From Oscillospiraceae bacterium (lineage in GTDB: Bacteria; Bacillota; Clostridia; Oscillospirales; Oscillospiraceae), in the NCBI GenBank assembly GCA_017398725.1, contig JAFQFA010000012.1:1-64000 (forward strand): a DNA stretch of 64,000 nucleotides. Direction: 5' to 3'. Position numbers and translations under genes: made by a program. Below the pieces are notes generated by a model that was given only the letters and a program-made list of their open reading frames with translations, had not been told where the DNA came from and did no database searches. Each line of letters starts with the position of its first letter. Positions within the stretch are counted from its first letter, which is position 1. Positions 51,103-58,922 of this stretch are shown here, one piece after another.

Positions 51103-51999
51103 TTATAAGGTATTCAGAAACGATTGGGTGAAGTTTAAAAAACTTTCCGTTGCCCGGGAAAGATAGCGCCCCTTTTTGGTCACCATGGCGATCTGCCAAG
51201 GGAATTGGGGTGTTAGAGGAATACTGACTAAGTTTGCCCGATGTGCTTGCCGCAGCATAGGAGCGGGGAAGACACCCACCCAATCGCCGCAGCCCAATGT
51301 GTCCAGAATAAAACCGGGCATCATGCTTTGGCAGGCAATGTTGGGAGAAAAACCTTCCTCCCGGCATAGTTTCGATAGGGCATGATATAGGGTGGTGCTT
51401 TGGTTGTAAGTAATGATATCCAGCCCATCCAGCTGACGGATGTGGATAGAGGTTTGACTGGCAAGGGGATGATCCCGATGCATCAGCACATGGACCTCAT
51501 CGGCCACAATGGGAACCACATCCAGATCCTCTCCCTCCGTCAGCGGAAGCATGACCAGACCAATGTCTGCCGTACCGTCCATTACCTCTTGGACAACGGT
51601 GCGGGTGCCGCTTTCCCGGATGGTGATCCGGATACCGGGATTCGCTTTCCGGTATTGCGCCACCAGCTTGGGGAAATACATGTCCAGCAGCACGCCGGGT
51701 CCGGAGATCCGAAGTTCTCCGGCGTGTCCGCCGGCCAGATCCTCCATTTGCCGATAAATATCTTTATGCTGCTGCAGTAATTGGGTCCCTTGGCGCACCA
51801 GAACCTGCCCAGCTTCCGTCAGGGCAAAATGCTTGGTGCTGCGTTCAATGAGCTGTACGCCCAGTTCTTTTTCCAGATTTTTGACACACCGGGTCAAAAT
51901 GGGCTGGGTTACATACAGTTTTTCGGCAGCTTTGGAAAAGCTTTGATGTTCGGTTACTGCAAGAAAATACCGTATATGTTGAATGTCCACTGGGCGCAC
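51103..51999 (-). CDS. LysR-family transcriptional regulator
   Basis: A 298-residue LysR protein. N-terminal winged helix: IQHIRYFLAVTEHQSFSKAAEKLYVTQPILTRCVKNLE; then a two-lobed effector domain (about 90-295) as in CynR/CcpE types. Divergent from the ceramidase-family/EamA operon at 52308 with a 308-base gap, so those genes are the likely targets (inference). Confidence 0.9.
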   Translation of the reverse strand: MRPVDIQHIRYFLAVTEHQSFSKAAEKLYVTQPILTRCVKNLEKELGVQLIERSTKHFALTEAGQVLVRQGTQLLQQHKDIYRQMEDLAGGHAGELRISGPGVLLDMYFPKLVAQYRKANPGIRITIRESGTRTVVQEVMDGTADIGLVMLPLTEGEDLDVVPIVADEVHVLMHRDHPLASQTSIHIRQLDGLDIITYNQSTTLYHALSKLCREEGFSPNIACQSMMPGFILDTLGCGDWVGVFPAPMLRQAHRANLVSIPLTPQFPWQIAMVTKKGRYLSRATESFLNFTQSFLNTL

Positions 52000-52252
52000 C
52001 TCCTTGTTTGCTAATTATAACATAAAAACATAAAAATAGCAACCATTTATGAATTTTTTGTTTAGACTATCGGTTTTTAAGAATCCCATGATCCCGAGTA
52101 ATATATCCTAGGTGGACATTGCAGGGAAAATTCTTTTTGATCCGGTTTTATCAGCGATAAGAGTGGACAATGGCTAAAATCTACCTTTTTATGTTGTTGA
52201 AAAAATATATCATGTTTTCGGATTATTTCAACACAAAAGCCGCGGTAAAACC
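52000..52252. other. Divergent regulatory gap, no gene
   Basis: AT-rich sequence between LysR and the ceramidase-family operon; LysR-type T-n11-A half sites are too loose to call by eye. Contains the LysR gene's own upstream region near 52000-52030. Confidence 0.4.
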
Positions 52253-52280
52253 TTGCATTTGATTGCAGTCTTGCTATAAT
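52253..52280 (+). promoter_or_regulatory. Promoter of the ceramidase-family/EamA operon
   Basis: TTGCAT, 16 bases, TATAAT, about 28 bases before the ATG. Confidence 0.75.
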
Positions 52281-52307
52281 ATTAAAAAAACGAAAAGGAG
52301 CCAATAT

Positions 52308-53633
52308 ATGCAGCAGAAACTTTACGCGGGCTACCATAAGATCAAAGTTACACCCCCGCTGGGATTGCCGGTTCCCGGCTATTTTGCCCAGAGAACCTCT
52401 GACGGTATTTTGTCGGACCTGTATCTGCGCTGCACCGCGTTTTCTCAAGGGGAGAAAAAGGCCTTGGTGTTCAGCGTGGATTGTATCAGCATGAATGCAC
52501 AAGCTTTTGAGACCATTGCCCCCATGATCAGTCAGTATTGCGGCGTGGAGGAAGACGGCATCTATATTACTTGTGTCCATAGTCATACGGCCTTCCGGAT
52601 TGTGAAGCCTTCGGAAAAATGGACGGATACGGATGTTTTTCTGCAATGGCTGTTTAAGCAGTTCTGTACCTGCGCCAAGCTGGCACTGGAAGACCTGAAG
52701 CCTTGCACTGTGAAAGCGGCCAAGGGCACGGCAAAGGGGGTAGGCTTTATTCGGGTTTACCGGATGAAGGACGGCTCTGTGCGCACCAACCCCGGATTCG
52801 GAAATCCGGATATCGTAGCGCCCTTGAGCCAGCAGGATCATGAGGTGCAGCTGGTTCGTGTGATCCGGCAGGAGGGCACCGAGATCCTGATGGTAAATTT
52901 CGGCACCCATGCCGATTCGGTGGGCGGGTGCAAATACTGCGCCGATTGGCCCGGCTACCTGTGCGACACATTGGAAAATGCCTTCGGCGGTGAAGCCGAT
53001 GCTATGGTGCTGGTAGGCGCACAGGGCAACAGTAACCATATGGACTTCTTTATGCCCACCGGAACCCCCTATAAGGGTGCGGAATATTATGCCAAGCGGA
53101 TGGCAAGAACCTTGGCCGGCGAGGTGCTGAAGATCTACGACAGCGCTGCCGAAACCGGGGATGATACGATTTCTTATGGCAGCCGTATTGCAAAAGTTGG
53201 TAAAAACGACTATGACCCCGCTACCGTGCCCATGGCACAAGAACTGGTAGACCTTTACAAAAAATACGGCAATTACAATGAGCCTGTTTTTGAAACATAT
53301 CCCATGAAGGTGCCGGAGGCCATCCGCATCATTAACAATTTGGCGCGGCCGGAATTTTTTGCGTTGCGGATTTCCGGATTGCGTGTGGGCGGAATTGGTT
53401 TTGTGGGGATTCCCGGAGAGCCCTTTGTATCCATCGGCACAGATATTAAAGCCCAAAGTCCTATGAAAACCACATTGGTCACCTGCCTGACCAATGGAGG
53501 ACAGGGCTACTATCCCGATGCCGCTGCTTTTGCGGAAAAGGAAGGCTACGAGCGCACCAGCTCTCCCTTCGCGCCCAACTGCGGAAAGATTCTGGCAGAT
53601 GCGTGTTTGGCACTGCTGGAAGAACTGAAATGA
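52308..53633 (+). CDS. Neutral/alkaline ceramidase-family protein, cytosolic paralog 2
   Basis: A 441-residue paralog of the 26592 protein. KIKVTPPLGLPVPGYFAQRTSDG, the metal-site YITCVHSHTAF, NFGTHADSVGG and VGAQGNSNHMDFF align with the same blocks. No signal peptide. The SH in HSH replaces the usual THTH, and the glycine-rich nucleophile loop is altered (QGNSNH), so activity may differ. It overlaps the next gene, an EamA transporter, by 4 bases. Confidence 0.78.
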   Translation: MQQKLYAGYHKIKVTPPLGLPVPGYFAQRTSDGILSDLYLRCTAFSQGEKKALVFSVDCISMNAQAFETIAPMISQYCGVEEDGIYITCVHSHTAFRIVKPSEKWTDTDVFLQWLFKQFCTCAKLALEDLKPCTVKAAKGTAKGVGFIRVYRMKDGSVRTNPGFGNPDIVAPLSQQDHEVQLVRVIRQEGTEILMVNFGTHADSVGGCKYCADWPGYLCDTLENAFGGEADAMVLVGAQGNSNHMDFFMPTGTPYKGAEYYAKRMARTLAGEVLKIYDSAAETGDDTISYGSRIAKVGKNDYDPATVPMAQELVDLYKKYGNYNEPVFETYPMKVPEAIRIINNLARPEFFALRISGLRVGGIGFVGIPGEPFVSIGTDIKAQSPMKTTLVTCLTNGGQGYYPDAAAFAEKEGYERTSSPFAPNCGKILADACLALLEELK

Positions 53634-54547
53634 TGCAAAAAACGATTGTTGGAAAACAACCGGTAAAAGGTCTGCAAAAGCACCCATTGGCGATGCTGGT
53701 GATCGGCATTTTGGGTATTGCCATGTCCTCCATTTTTGTGAAATTCTCCAAGGCACCGGCGGCAGTGACCGCCGCTTATCGGATGTTGTGGGCCGTGGCT
53801 CTGATGACTCCGGTGGTTTGGGGAAAAGGTTCGGTGCGCCGGGAGTTTGGGCAACTGGAAAAAAAGACGCTGCTTTTAAGTGTGGTATCCGGCTTGTTTC
53901 TGGCAGCCCATTTTGTTTTGTGGTTTGAATCTCTGGACCATACCTCCGTTGCCAGCTCTACCACCATCGTCTGCACGGAAGTGATTTGGGTAGCCTTGGG
54001 CTTTTGCCTGTTTTTGAAGGGACGGCTTTCCGGTCGGGCGATCCTAGCCATCGGTGTAACCATCGGCGGCAGTGTGTTGATTGCATGGTCAGATTCCGGT
54101 TCCGGCGGCAGTCACTTGTATGGCGACTTGTTGGCGTTGGCTGCAGCCATGGTGGAGGCGGTGTATACCCTCATTGGTACAGTGGTGCGCAAAAAGACCT
54201 CCACCGCCGTGTACACCTATGTGGTTTACGGAGCTTGCGCAGTGTGCCTGCTGCTGACCTGTATGGTTCAGGGGCTGGATCTGTTTGCCTACGGCATCAG
54301 TGCCCCGGTGGTAGGCCTGCTTCTGGCGGTGTTTTCCACTATCATGGGTCACAGTATCTTCAGTTGGTGCCTGAAATTTTTCTCCCCGTCTTTCGTGTCC
54401 GCATCCAAGCTTTGCGAACCGGTAGTGGCGGCGATCGCAGCGCTGTTTCTGTTTTCCGAGATCCCCGCACCGGTGCAGATCGGCGGTAGTTTGTTGATCA
54501 TGGGCGGCGTATTTTACTACTCCCGCTTGGAAGAGAAAAAATCATAA
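53630..54547 (+). CDS. EamA/DMT-family transporter
   Basis: A 305-residue, ten-helix drug/metabolite transporter. Two EamA repeats are seen: GIAMSSIFVKFSKAPAAVTAAYRMLWA and LAAAMVEAVYTLIGTVVRKK, and the end of the second repeat reads CEPVVAAIAALFLFSE. The ATG (53630) overlaps the preceding stop (ATGATG), so transporter and ceramidase-family hydrolase are translationally coupled, suggesting export or uptake of the substrate or product. Confidence 0.88.
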   Translation: MMQKTIVGKQPVKGLQKHPLAMLVIGILGIAMSSIFVKFSKAPAAVTAAYRMLWAVALMTPVVWGKGSVRREFGQLEKKTLLLSVVSGLFLAAHFVLWFESLDHTSVASSTTIVCTEVIWVALGFCLFLKGRLSGRAILAIGVTIGGSVLIAWSDSGSGGSHLYGDLLALAAAMVEAVYTLIGTVVRKKTSTAVYTYVVYGACAVCLLLTCMVQGLDLFAYGISAPVVGLLLAVFSTIMGHSIFSWCLKFFSPSFVSASKLCEPVVAAIAALFLFSEIPAPVQIGGSLLIMGGVFYYSRLEEKKS

Positions 54548-54557
54548 TCAAAAGAGA

Positions 54558-54585
54558 AAGAGGCTGCCTTTTGGCAGCCTCTTTT
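54558..54585. terminator. Bidirectional terminator
   Basis: AAAGAGGCTGCC-TTT-TGGCAGCCTCTTTT between convergent EamA and lipoprotein genes. Confidence 0.9.
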
Positions 54586-54602
54586 GTTGTTATAAATGTT
54601 CC

Positions 54603-56030
54603 TTATTTCTGCAGTTCCGCAAGGGTATCCACAAACAGCTGCGCCAGTTCTTCGCCGGTACCCGGCGCAAAGTTGGTGACACAGGCTTCGTAGCAGCCGA
54701 TCTCAATGCCCCTCGCATCGGGCAGATAACCCCAGCTGCCACCGGAGCAAGTGGAAATGAAGGTGGTGGGGCAAACGGATTTGCTCTTTATAAGCACGCC
54801 TTGGGAGCTGAACATCTCATAGGGAGCAAAGATAAAACCTACATTGCCGATGGTCATGGCGGAGATGGTCATGGTCCGGGTATCCGGTGTTTTGGCGCGT
54901 CCGATAATGGCGTTGGCTTCAAAGTAACTGCTAAAGCCGTACTTGCGGGCCAGCTCCACGGTTTTGGAATGGATGTTGCCGTATTCCTTTGCGGCAGCCA
55001 CTACTTCCGGAGCATGGGGCAACAGATCCAGCTTTTCCTTGTTGGACTTGCCGGTGTAGGTCGTTGTCAAAAACTTGAAGGTGTTGCCTTCTGCTTTTTG
55101 CAGCGTGGGTAGCGCATCCACAGCGTACTTACCCAATGCAGCACCGTATTCTTTGTATTGACTCCGTCCGAAGATGGCCTCTCCCGGCATGTTGCTGTTG
55201 GGAGTCTGGTTGCCGGCGGCGGCGGCAAAGAAAGCTACCAGACTGTTTGTGTTGGTTTCGATATAAGCCCGGGTGGGACCGGGGTAGTCGGCGGAAATAT
55301 AGGTATCAGCAGTGGAAGCAAAGGTGGCGTGGGCGGGGAAATTCATCATCACCACATCTTTTTTGCCTTCCCGGACGAATTTTACCAGCTGGAACTGTCC
55401 GTCTGCTTTGTCGGAGTGGTCTACGATCACACCGTTGCCAAAGTTACCGAAATTGGAGCCGGCAAAGCTGCCGTCAGAGAGCTTGTAGTGGCGCACATAG
55501 GCCATTTTTTCTGTTTCCACATTGCCGTGATACACTTCCGCGGGGGCAAGATCCTTGATGGCGTTCTTTGCGGCATAGGCAGCGGCTTCGTTAAACATAC
55601 GAAGATGCGCCGGCAAGCCGGTCCAATCATAGGTCAGAGAAACACCGGCATGGGTGTGGGTGGCACACATCATGATATTTTCCGCCGGCACGCCGGTGAG
55701 TTGGGTAATGGCGGCCTTGGCAGGCTTTGTGATTTCTGTAGAGGAGTTAATGGTGTCCATGGTGTACAGCAGGAAGATCTCGTCCCCCTGTTTGAAGGCC
55801 ACGCAGGTAATATACAGATTATCCTTGATGGATTTGGCTACCCGGTTAGCAGCGTCGCCGCCGGCCAGATGCGCCTTGGTAAAATCTTCGGGCATGATCA
55901 ATTCCCGACCAAAGCCTACCTGCAGAACGGTATCAGACGATTCGGCTGTGCCGTTTTTTTCGGCGCCGCCGCAAGCGCAAAGACACAAAGTCAGCGCCAG
56001 CGCCAAAAGGAGTGAAATATACTTTTTCAT
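54603..56030 (-). CDS. Neutral/alkaline ceramidase-family lipoprotein, paralog 3
   Basis: A 475-residue lipoprotein (lipobox LCAC, C20). Blocks shared with the two cytosolic paralogs: QVGFGRELIMPEDF, IMMCATHTHAGVS (metal ligands), MMNFPAHATFAS and AAAAGNQTPNS. It keeps the THTH form closest to known neutral ceramidases and is exposed at the cell surface. With two intracellular relatives nearby it suggests sequential handling of an amide-linked lipid or other amide (inference). Confidence 0.82.
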   Translation of the reverse strand: MKKYISLLLALALTLCLCACGGAEKNGTAESSDTVLQVGFGRELIMPEDFTKAHLAGGDAANRVAKSIKDNLYITCVAFKQGDEIFLLYTMDTINSSTEITKPAKAAITQLTGVPAENIMMCATHTHAGVSLTYDWTGLPAHLRMFNEAAAYAAKNAIKDLAPAEVYHGNVETEKMAYVRHYKLSDGSFAGSNFGNFGNGVIVDHSDKADGQFQLVKFVREGKKDVVMMNFPAHATFASTADTYISADYPGPTRAYIETNTNSLVAFFAAAAGNQTPNSNMPGEAIFGRSQYKEYGAALGKYAVDALPTLQKAEGNTFKFLTTTYTGKSNKEKLDLLPHAPEVVAAAKEYGNIHSKTVELARKYGFSSYFEANAIIGRAKTPDTRTMTISAMTIGNVGFIFAPYEMFSSQGVLIKSKSVCPTTFISTCSGGSWGYLPDARGIEIGCYEACVTNFAPGTGEELAQLFVDTLAELQK

Positions 56031-56100
56031 ATAGATGCCCCCCTGCGTTTTTTCTTTATTTTATCATGGGATATAAAAATTTCAAAGTACAACTTTTGTT

Positions 56101-56136
56101 GTAAATTCCAATTTACCGGTCTAATCTGTAGGGCGG
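56101..56136. repeat. MITE-like repeat, right-end copy overlapping a gene
   Basis: GTAAATTCCAATTTACCGGT followed by CTAATCTGTAGGGCGG is the complement of the right end of the element at 30530. The last codons and stop of the gene at 56121 lie in it. Confidence 0.75.
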
Positions 56137-56669
56137 TCCAAATGCACCAGCCGGGGTTCGTGCCCCATGGCCGGGATGATTTTCTCCACAAGGTCTGCGG
56201 TTTTCAGCCTTAAGCTGGAGGTGTTGATGCAGGGGTGGCAGCCGATATATTCTCCCTTGAGCACATCCTCATCGATCAAAAGCTGTACCCGCATGTCTTT
56301 GTCGTTCATCAGTCCCAGAATGCTCAGAGAACCGGGGGTGATATCCAGAAACTGTTCCATAAATTCCGGCGGAGCAAAGCTGAGCCGGGAGGAACCGATT
56401 TGATGGGAGAGCTCTTTCGTCTTAAAGGGCTTGTCGCCGGGGAGCAAAAGCAGGTAAAAGTCGGTGCTTTGCCGGTTGCACAGCAGCAGATTCTTACAGA
56501 TGGTAGCTTCCAGCGCTTCGTCCACTGCGGCACAAGCTTCCATGGTCATGGCTGCTTCATGGTCGATCCGCTGATAAGAAAGTCCTAAACGATCCAATAG
56601 GTCATATACCCGGATCTCCTTGGGGAGCCGTGTTTGACAGTTTTCCGGCCGTCCTTGTTTCAAAACCAT
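56121..56669 (-). CDS. YbaK/ProX-type aminoacyl-tRNA deacylase
   Basis: A 182-residue INS/YbaK-domain protein: VYDLLDRLGLSYQRIDHE, EATICKNLLLCNRQ with the catalytic-type Lys, SHQIGSSRLSFAPPEFM, GSLSILGLMND and GCHPCINTSSLRLKT. It hydrolyses mischarged tRNA (probably Ala-tRNA-Pro). Its last residues (LDRPTD) and stop come from a repeat end, so the C-terminus is probably not ancestral. It follows the dehydrogenase gene after 2 bases. Confidence 0.88.
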   Translation of the reverse strand: MVLKQGRPENCQTRLPKEIRVYDLLDRLGLSYQRIDHEAAMTMEACAAVDEALEATICKNLLLCNRQSTDFYLLLLPGDKPFKTKELSHQIGSSRLSFAPPEFMEQFLDITPGSLSILGLMNDKDMRVQLLIDEDVLKGEYIGCHPCINTSSLRLKTADLVEKIIPAMGHEPRLVHLDRPTD

Positions 56670-56671
56670 AT

Positions 56672-57634
56672 TTACGCCTCCGTTTTGTGCAGGGGATGTT
56701 CCATAAATGCCTTTGCCAAGGCAACACTTTGCATCAGCATCCGATCCCGCTGCTGCAGAAGCTCCTCATAGCTTAGGTGGCTGTAATCAAAAAGTCCCTT
56801 GCCGGTTTTAGCCCCCAGATCCCCCCGGGCAACGGCATCAAAGAACATTTTCGGTTCGCCGGGGTCCGGCGCCGGTTGATAACTTTTATTGGTCAGGCCG
56901 TTGACCATCATATCCAGCCCGGCAAAGTCCATCCGTTCCACCAGTCCCAGCAGCATACCCCGGGGCATGAGGCTGGTTTTCACCGCCAGATCCAGATCCT
57001 CCGGGGAGCAGTATCCGTTCTCCAGCAGATGCACCACCTCCCGGGTCAGCGCACCCTGCATCCGGTTGACGATGAAGCCGGGAATGTAGCGCTCCATCCG
57101 TACCGGCGTTTTACCGCATTGCTGATGCAGCGCGATTGCCTGCGCCATCACATCTTCTGCTGTTTCCGGACCGCGAACCACTTCTACCAGTGGCAGGATA
57201 TGGGCGGGGGCAAAGAAATGGGCGATGACCGTGTGGCTTTTTCTTCTTTCCGGCATAATGGAGAAAATATTCAGGGACGAGGTGTTGCTGGCGATGATCA
57301 CATTCTCCGGCAGGATCCGGTCTAATAAGGCATAAAGCTCTGTTTTTACCGGAATCTTTTCCACCACCGTTTCCGCAATGTACCATGCATCCTCGACGGC
57401 GTCTTCCACTGAGTCGGTATACCGGATGCGGCCCTTTGCGGCATCGGCTGCAGCTATGTCCAGTTGTCCTTCTTCCACGAACAGTTCCATGTTGGAAGCG
57501 ACTACCCGGGCAGCCCGTTCCAGTGTGGATTGGGAGCGGGAGTACAGGCTGACCTCATAGCCTTGCAAAGCATAAGTGGTGGCAATGCCGGGGCCCATGG
57601 TGCCGGCGCCTAAAACCGCAATTTTATTTCCCAT
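56672..57634 (-). CDS. 3-hydroxyacyl-CoA dehydrogenase
   Basis: A 320-residue NAD-dependent enzyme of the Hbd/PaaH type. Nucleotide site VLGAGTMGPGIA at the N-terminus; TIASNTSSL-like segment (IIASNTSSLNIFSI); catalytic His-Glu in VIAHFFAPAHILPLVEVVRGPET; C-terminal helical domain with RMQGALTREVVHLLENG. It normally oxidises 3-hydroxybutyryl-CoA, but without neighbouring thiolase/crotonase genes another hydroxyacid such as a gulonate is possible. Coupled with the deacylase. Confidence 0.88.
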   Translation of the reverse strand: MGNKIAVLGAGTMGPGIATTYALQGYEVSLYSRSQSTLERAARVVASNMELFVEEGQLDIAAADAAKGRIRYTDSVEDAVEDAWYIAETVVEKIPVKTELYALLDRILPENVIIASNTSSLNIFSIMPERRKSHTVIAHFFAPAHILPLVEVVRGPETAEDVMAQAIALHQQCGKTPVRMERYIPGFIVNRMQGALTREVVHLLENGYCSPEDLDLAVKTSLMPRGMLLGLVERMDFAGLDMMVNGLTNKSYQPAPDPGEPKMFFDAVARGDLGAKTGKGLFDYSHLSYEELLQQRDRMLMQSVALAKAFMEHPLHKTEA

Positions 57635-57734
57635 AATCTATACGCACCTTTCCGATGATCTTCTTTCCCTATCATATCACATCGGGAAAGAAGTGCAATA
57701 TAAAAAAGCAGGTTGAGGGAAAAGCGGTAAAAAA

Positions 57735-58200
57735 AGAAATGACCCTTGACTGTGTTCCTTCCGAACGACAGTCAAGGGTCATTTCTGTTCACTCTTGATA
57801 TCTAACATCTTTGGTTAACCTCTCTTTCTACAGTATTGACGATCCTTCCGCATCTTCATCTTTTCCGCATCACAACAAGTCAGATTTTTCATTTCTCATG
57901 AGCGAGAAGTGCTTCTGTGTGGGTAGCTATTGCGGTGTGGCTCGTCAGGATGTTCCAGCATTTTTATCGGTTGTCGAAATTCGCATCCGCCCATAGTGTT
58001 TCGGATCGACTTTCAAATTCTACTGAACTGCGTTTTGAATCTTCTTGAAATCTTTACGAATGTTACTTCTTACGGTTTCCATTTATATTTTCATTTCAAG
58101 ATGCGTCCGAACCCCGATTCTTTTATGCTGGTGTTTTAGCTGTACATTGGTATCACCTCTTTGTGTCTATAAAATATCACAAAAAAATAAAGAAATCAAT
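57735..58200 (-). ncRNA. Candidate non-coding transcript without open reading frame
   Basis: The 720 bases between 57635 and 58356 hold no gene over 25 codons with a ribosome site. On the minus strand a promoter-like TTGATT-17-TATTTT lies near 58175-58200, and a perfect 19-bp terminator stem (AGAAATGACCCTTGACTGT and complement, 57735-57786) with a T run ends the region. Between them are hairpins such as GTCGA-TCCG/CGGA-TCGAC and TTCTC-GCTCAT-GAGAA. Base composition is more AT-rich than the neighbours. A decayed gene is the alternative. Confidence 0.45.
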
Positions 58201-58274
58201 ATGTAAAGTTGTATAAAATGCACCAAAAGAAATGGTGCAAATGGGAGAAATCCGGTTTGAAGAGCAAAAAACCG

Positions 58275-58304
58275 TTGACAATGGCAGTTTTTATTTGATA
58301 TACT
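58275..58304 (+). promoter_or_regulatory. Promoter of the YgjP-type peptidase gene
   Basis: TTGACA, 18 bases, TATACT, about 50 bases before the ATG. Confidence 0.75.
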
Positions 58305-58356
58305 AATCGTGTTGGGGCGCTCGCAAGAGTGCCCGATTTTTATTGGGGGGTGCTTT

Positions 58357-58881
58357 ATGGAATATCAGCTGATCCGCAGCCGGCGCAAAACAGTGGCAAT
58401 TCAGATTATCCGGGATGCGGTGATTGTCCGCGCACCTTTGAATATGCCAACGGCTGCGATCAATGCCTTTGTGAAAAGTAAGCAGGCGTGGATCAAAAAG
58501 CAGCTGTCCATGCAGACCCGGCTTCCGGCTTTTACACCGGAGGAACTGGCATTTTTCACCCAGCAGGCAAAGCAGGATCTCCCGGCAAGAGTCGCCCGGT
58601 TTGCGCCTGCGCTGGGGGTAGCCTACGGCGCGATTACGGTGCGCCATCAAAAGACCCGATGGGGCAGCTGCAGTGGAAAAAAGAATTTGAGTTTTAATTG
58701 TCTTCTGATGCTGGCTCCGGAACGGGTCCGGGATTATGTGGTGATCCACGAGCTGTGCCACTTAAGAGAAATGAACCATTCCGGCCGGTTCTGGGCGTTG
58801 GTAGAAAACGCAATGCCCGATTATCATGAATCCCGCCGCTGGCTCCGCACCCAAGGCAAGGCGTTGATCGAGAGATTGTAA
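58357..58881 (+). CDS. YgjP/WLM-type zinc metallopeptidase (DUF45)
   Basis: A 174-residue protein. Family pattern SRRKTVAIQIIRDAVIVRAP at the start, KTRWGSCSGKKNLSFNCLLMLAP in the middle, and the zinc motif VIHELCHLREMNHSGRFW (HExxH plus a third His). Probable metal-dependent peptidase of the cytosol; substrates unknown. GGGGGTGC lies before the ATG at 58357. Confidence 0.92.
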   Translation: MEYQLIRSRRKTVAIQIIRDAVIVRAPLNMPTAAINAFVKSKQAWIKKQLSMQTRLPAFTPEELAFFTQQAKQDLPARVARFAPALGVAYGAITVRHQKTRWGSCSGKKNLSFNCLLMLAPERVRDYVVIHELCHLREMNHSGRFWALVENAMPDYHESRRWLRTQGKALIERL

Positions 58882-58922
58882 AAACCGCCCTCATCGGCTC
58901 GATGAAGGCGGTTTTGCTTTTT
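58881..58922. terminator. Bidirectional terminator
   Basis: AAAACCGCCCTCATCG-GCT-CGATGAAGGCGGTTTT between convergent peptidase and antiporter genes, with a T run on the plus side. Confidence 0.85.

Noticed and set aside
52077..53756. A 559-codon minus-strand open frame opposite the ceramidase-family gene
   Set aside because: Antisense shadow; no family resemblance and crosses two plus-strand genes and their promoter.
57811..58139. Small plus-strand open frames in the gene-free stretch
   Set aside because: No ribosome sites, atypical composition and no recognisable family; the region fits a minus-strand RNA better.
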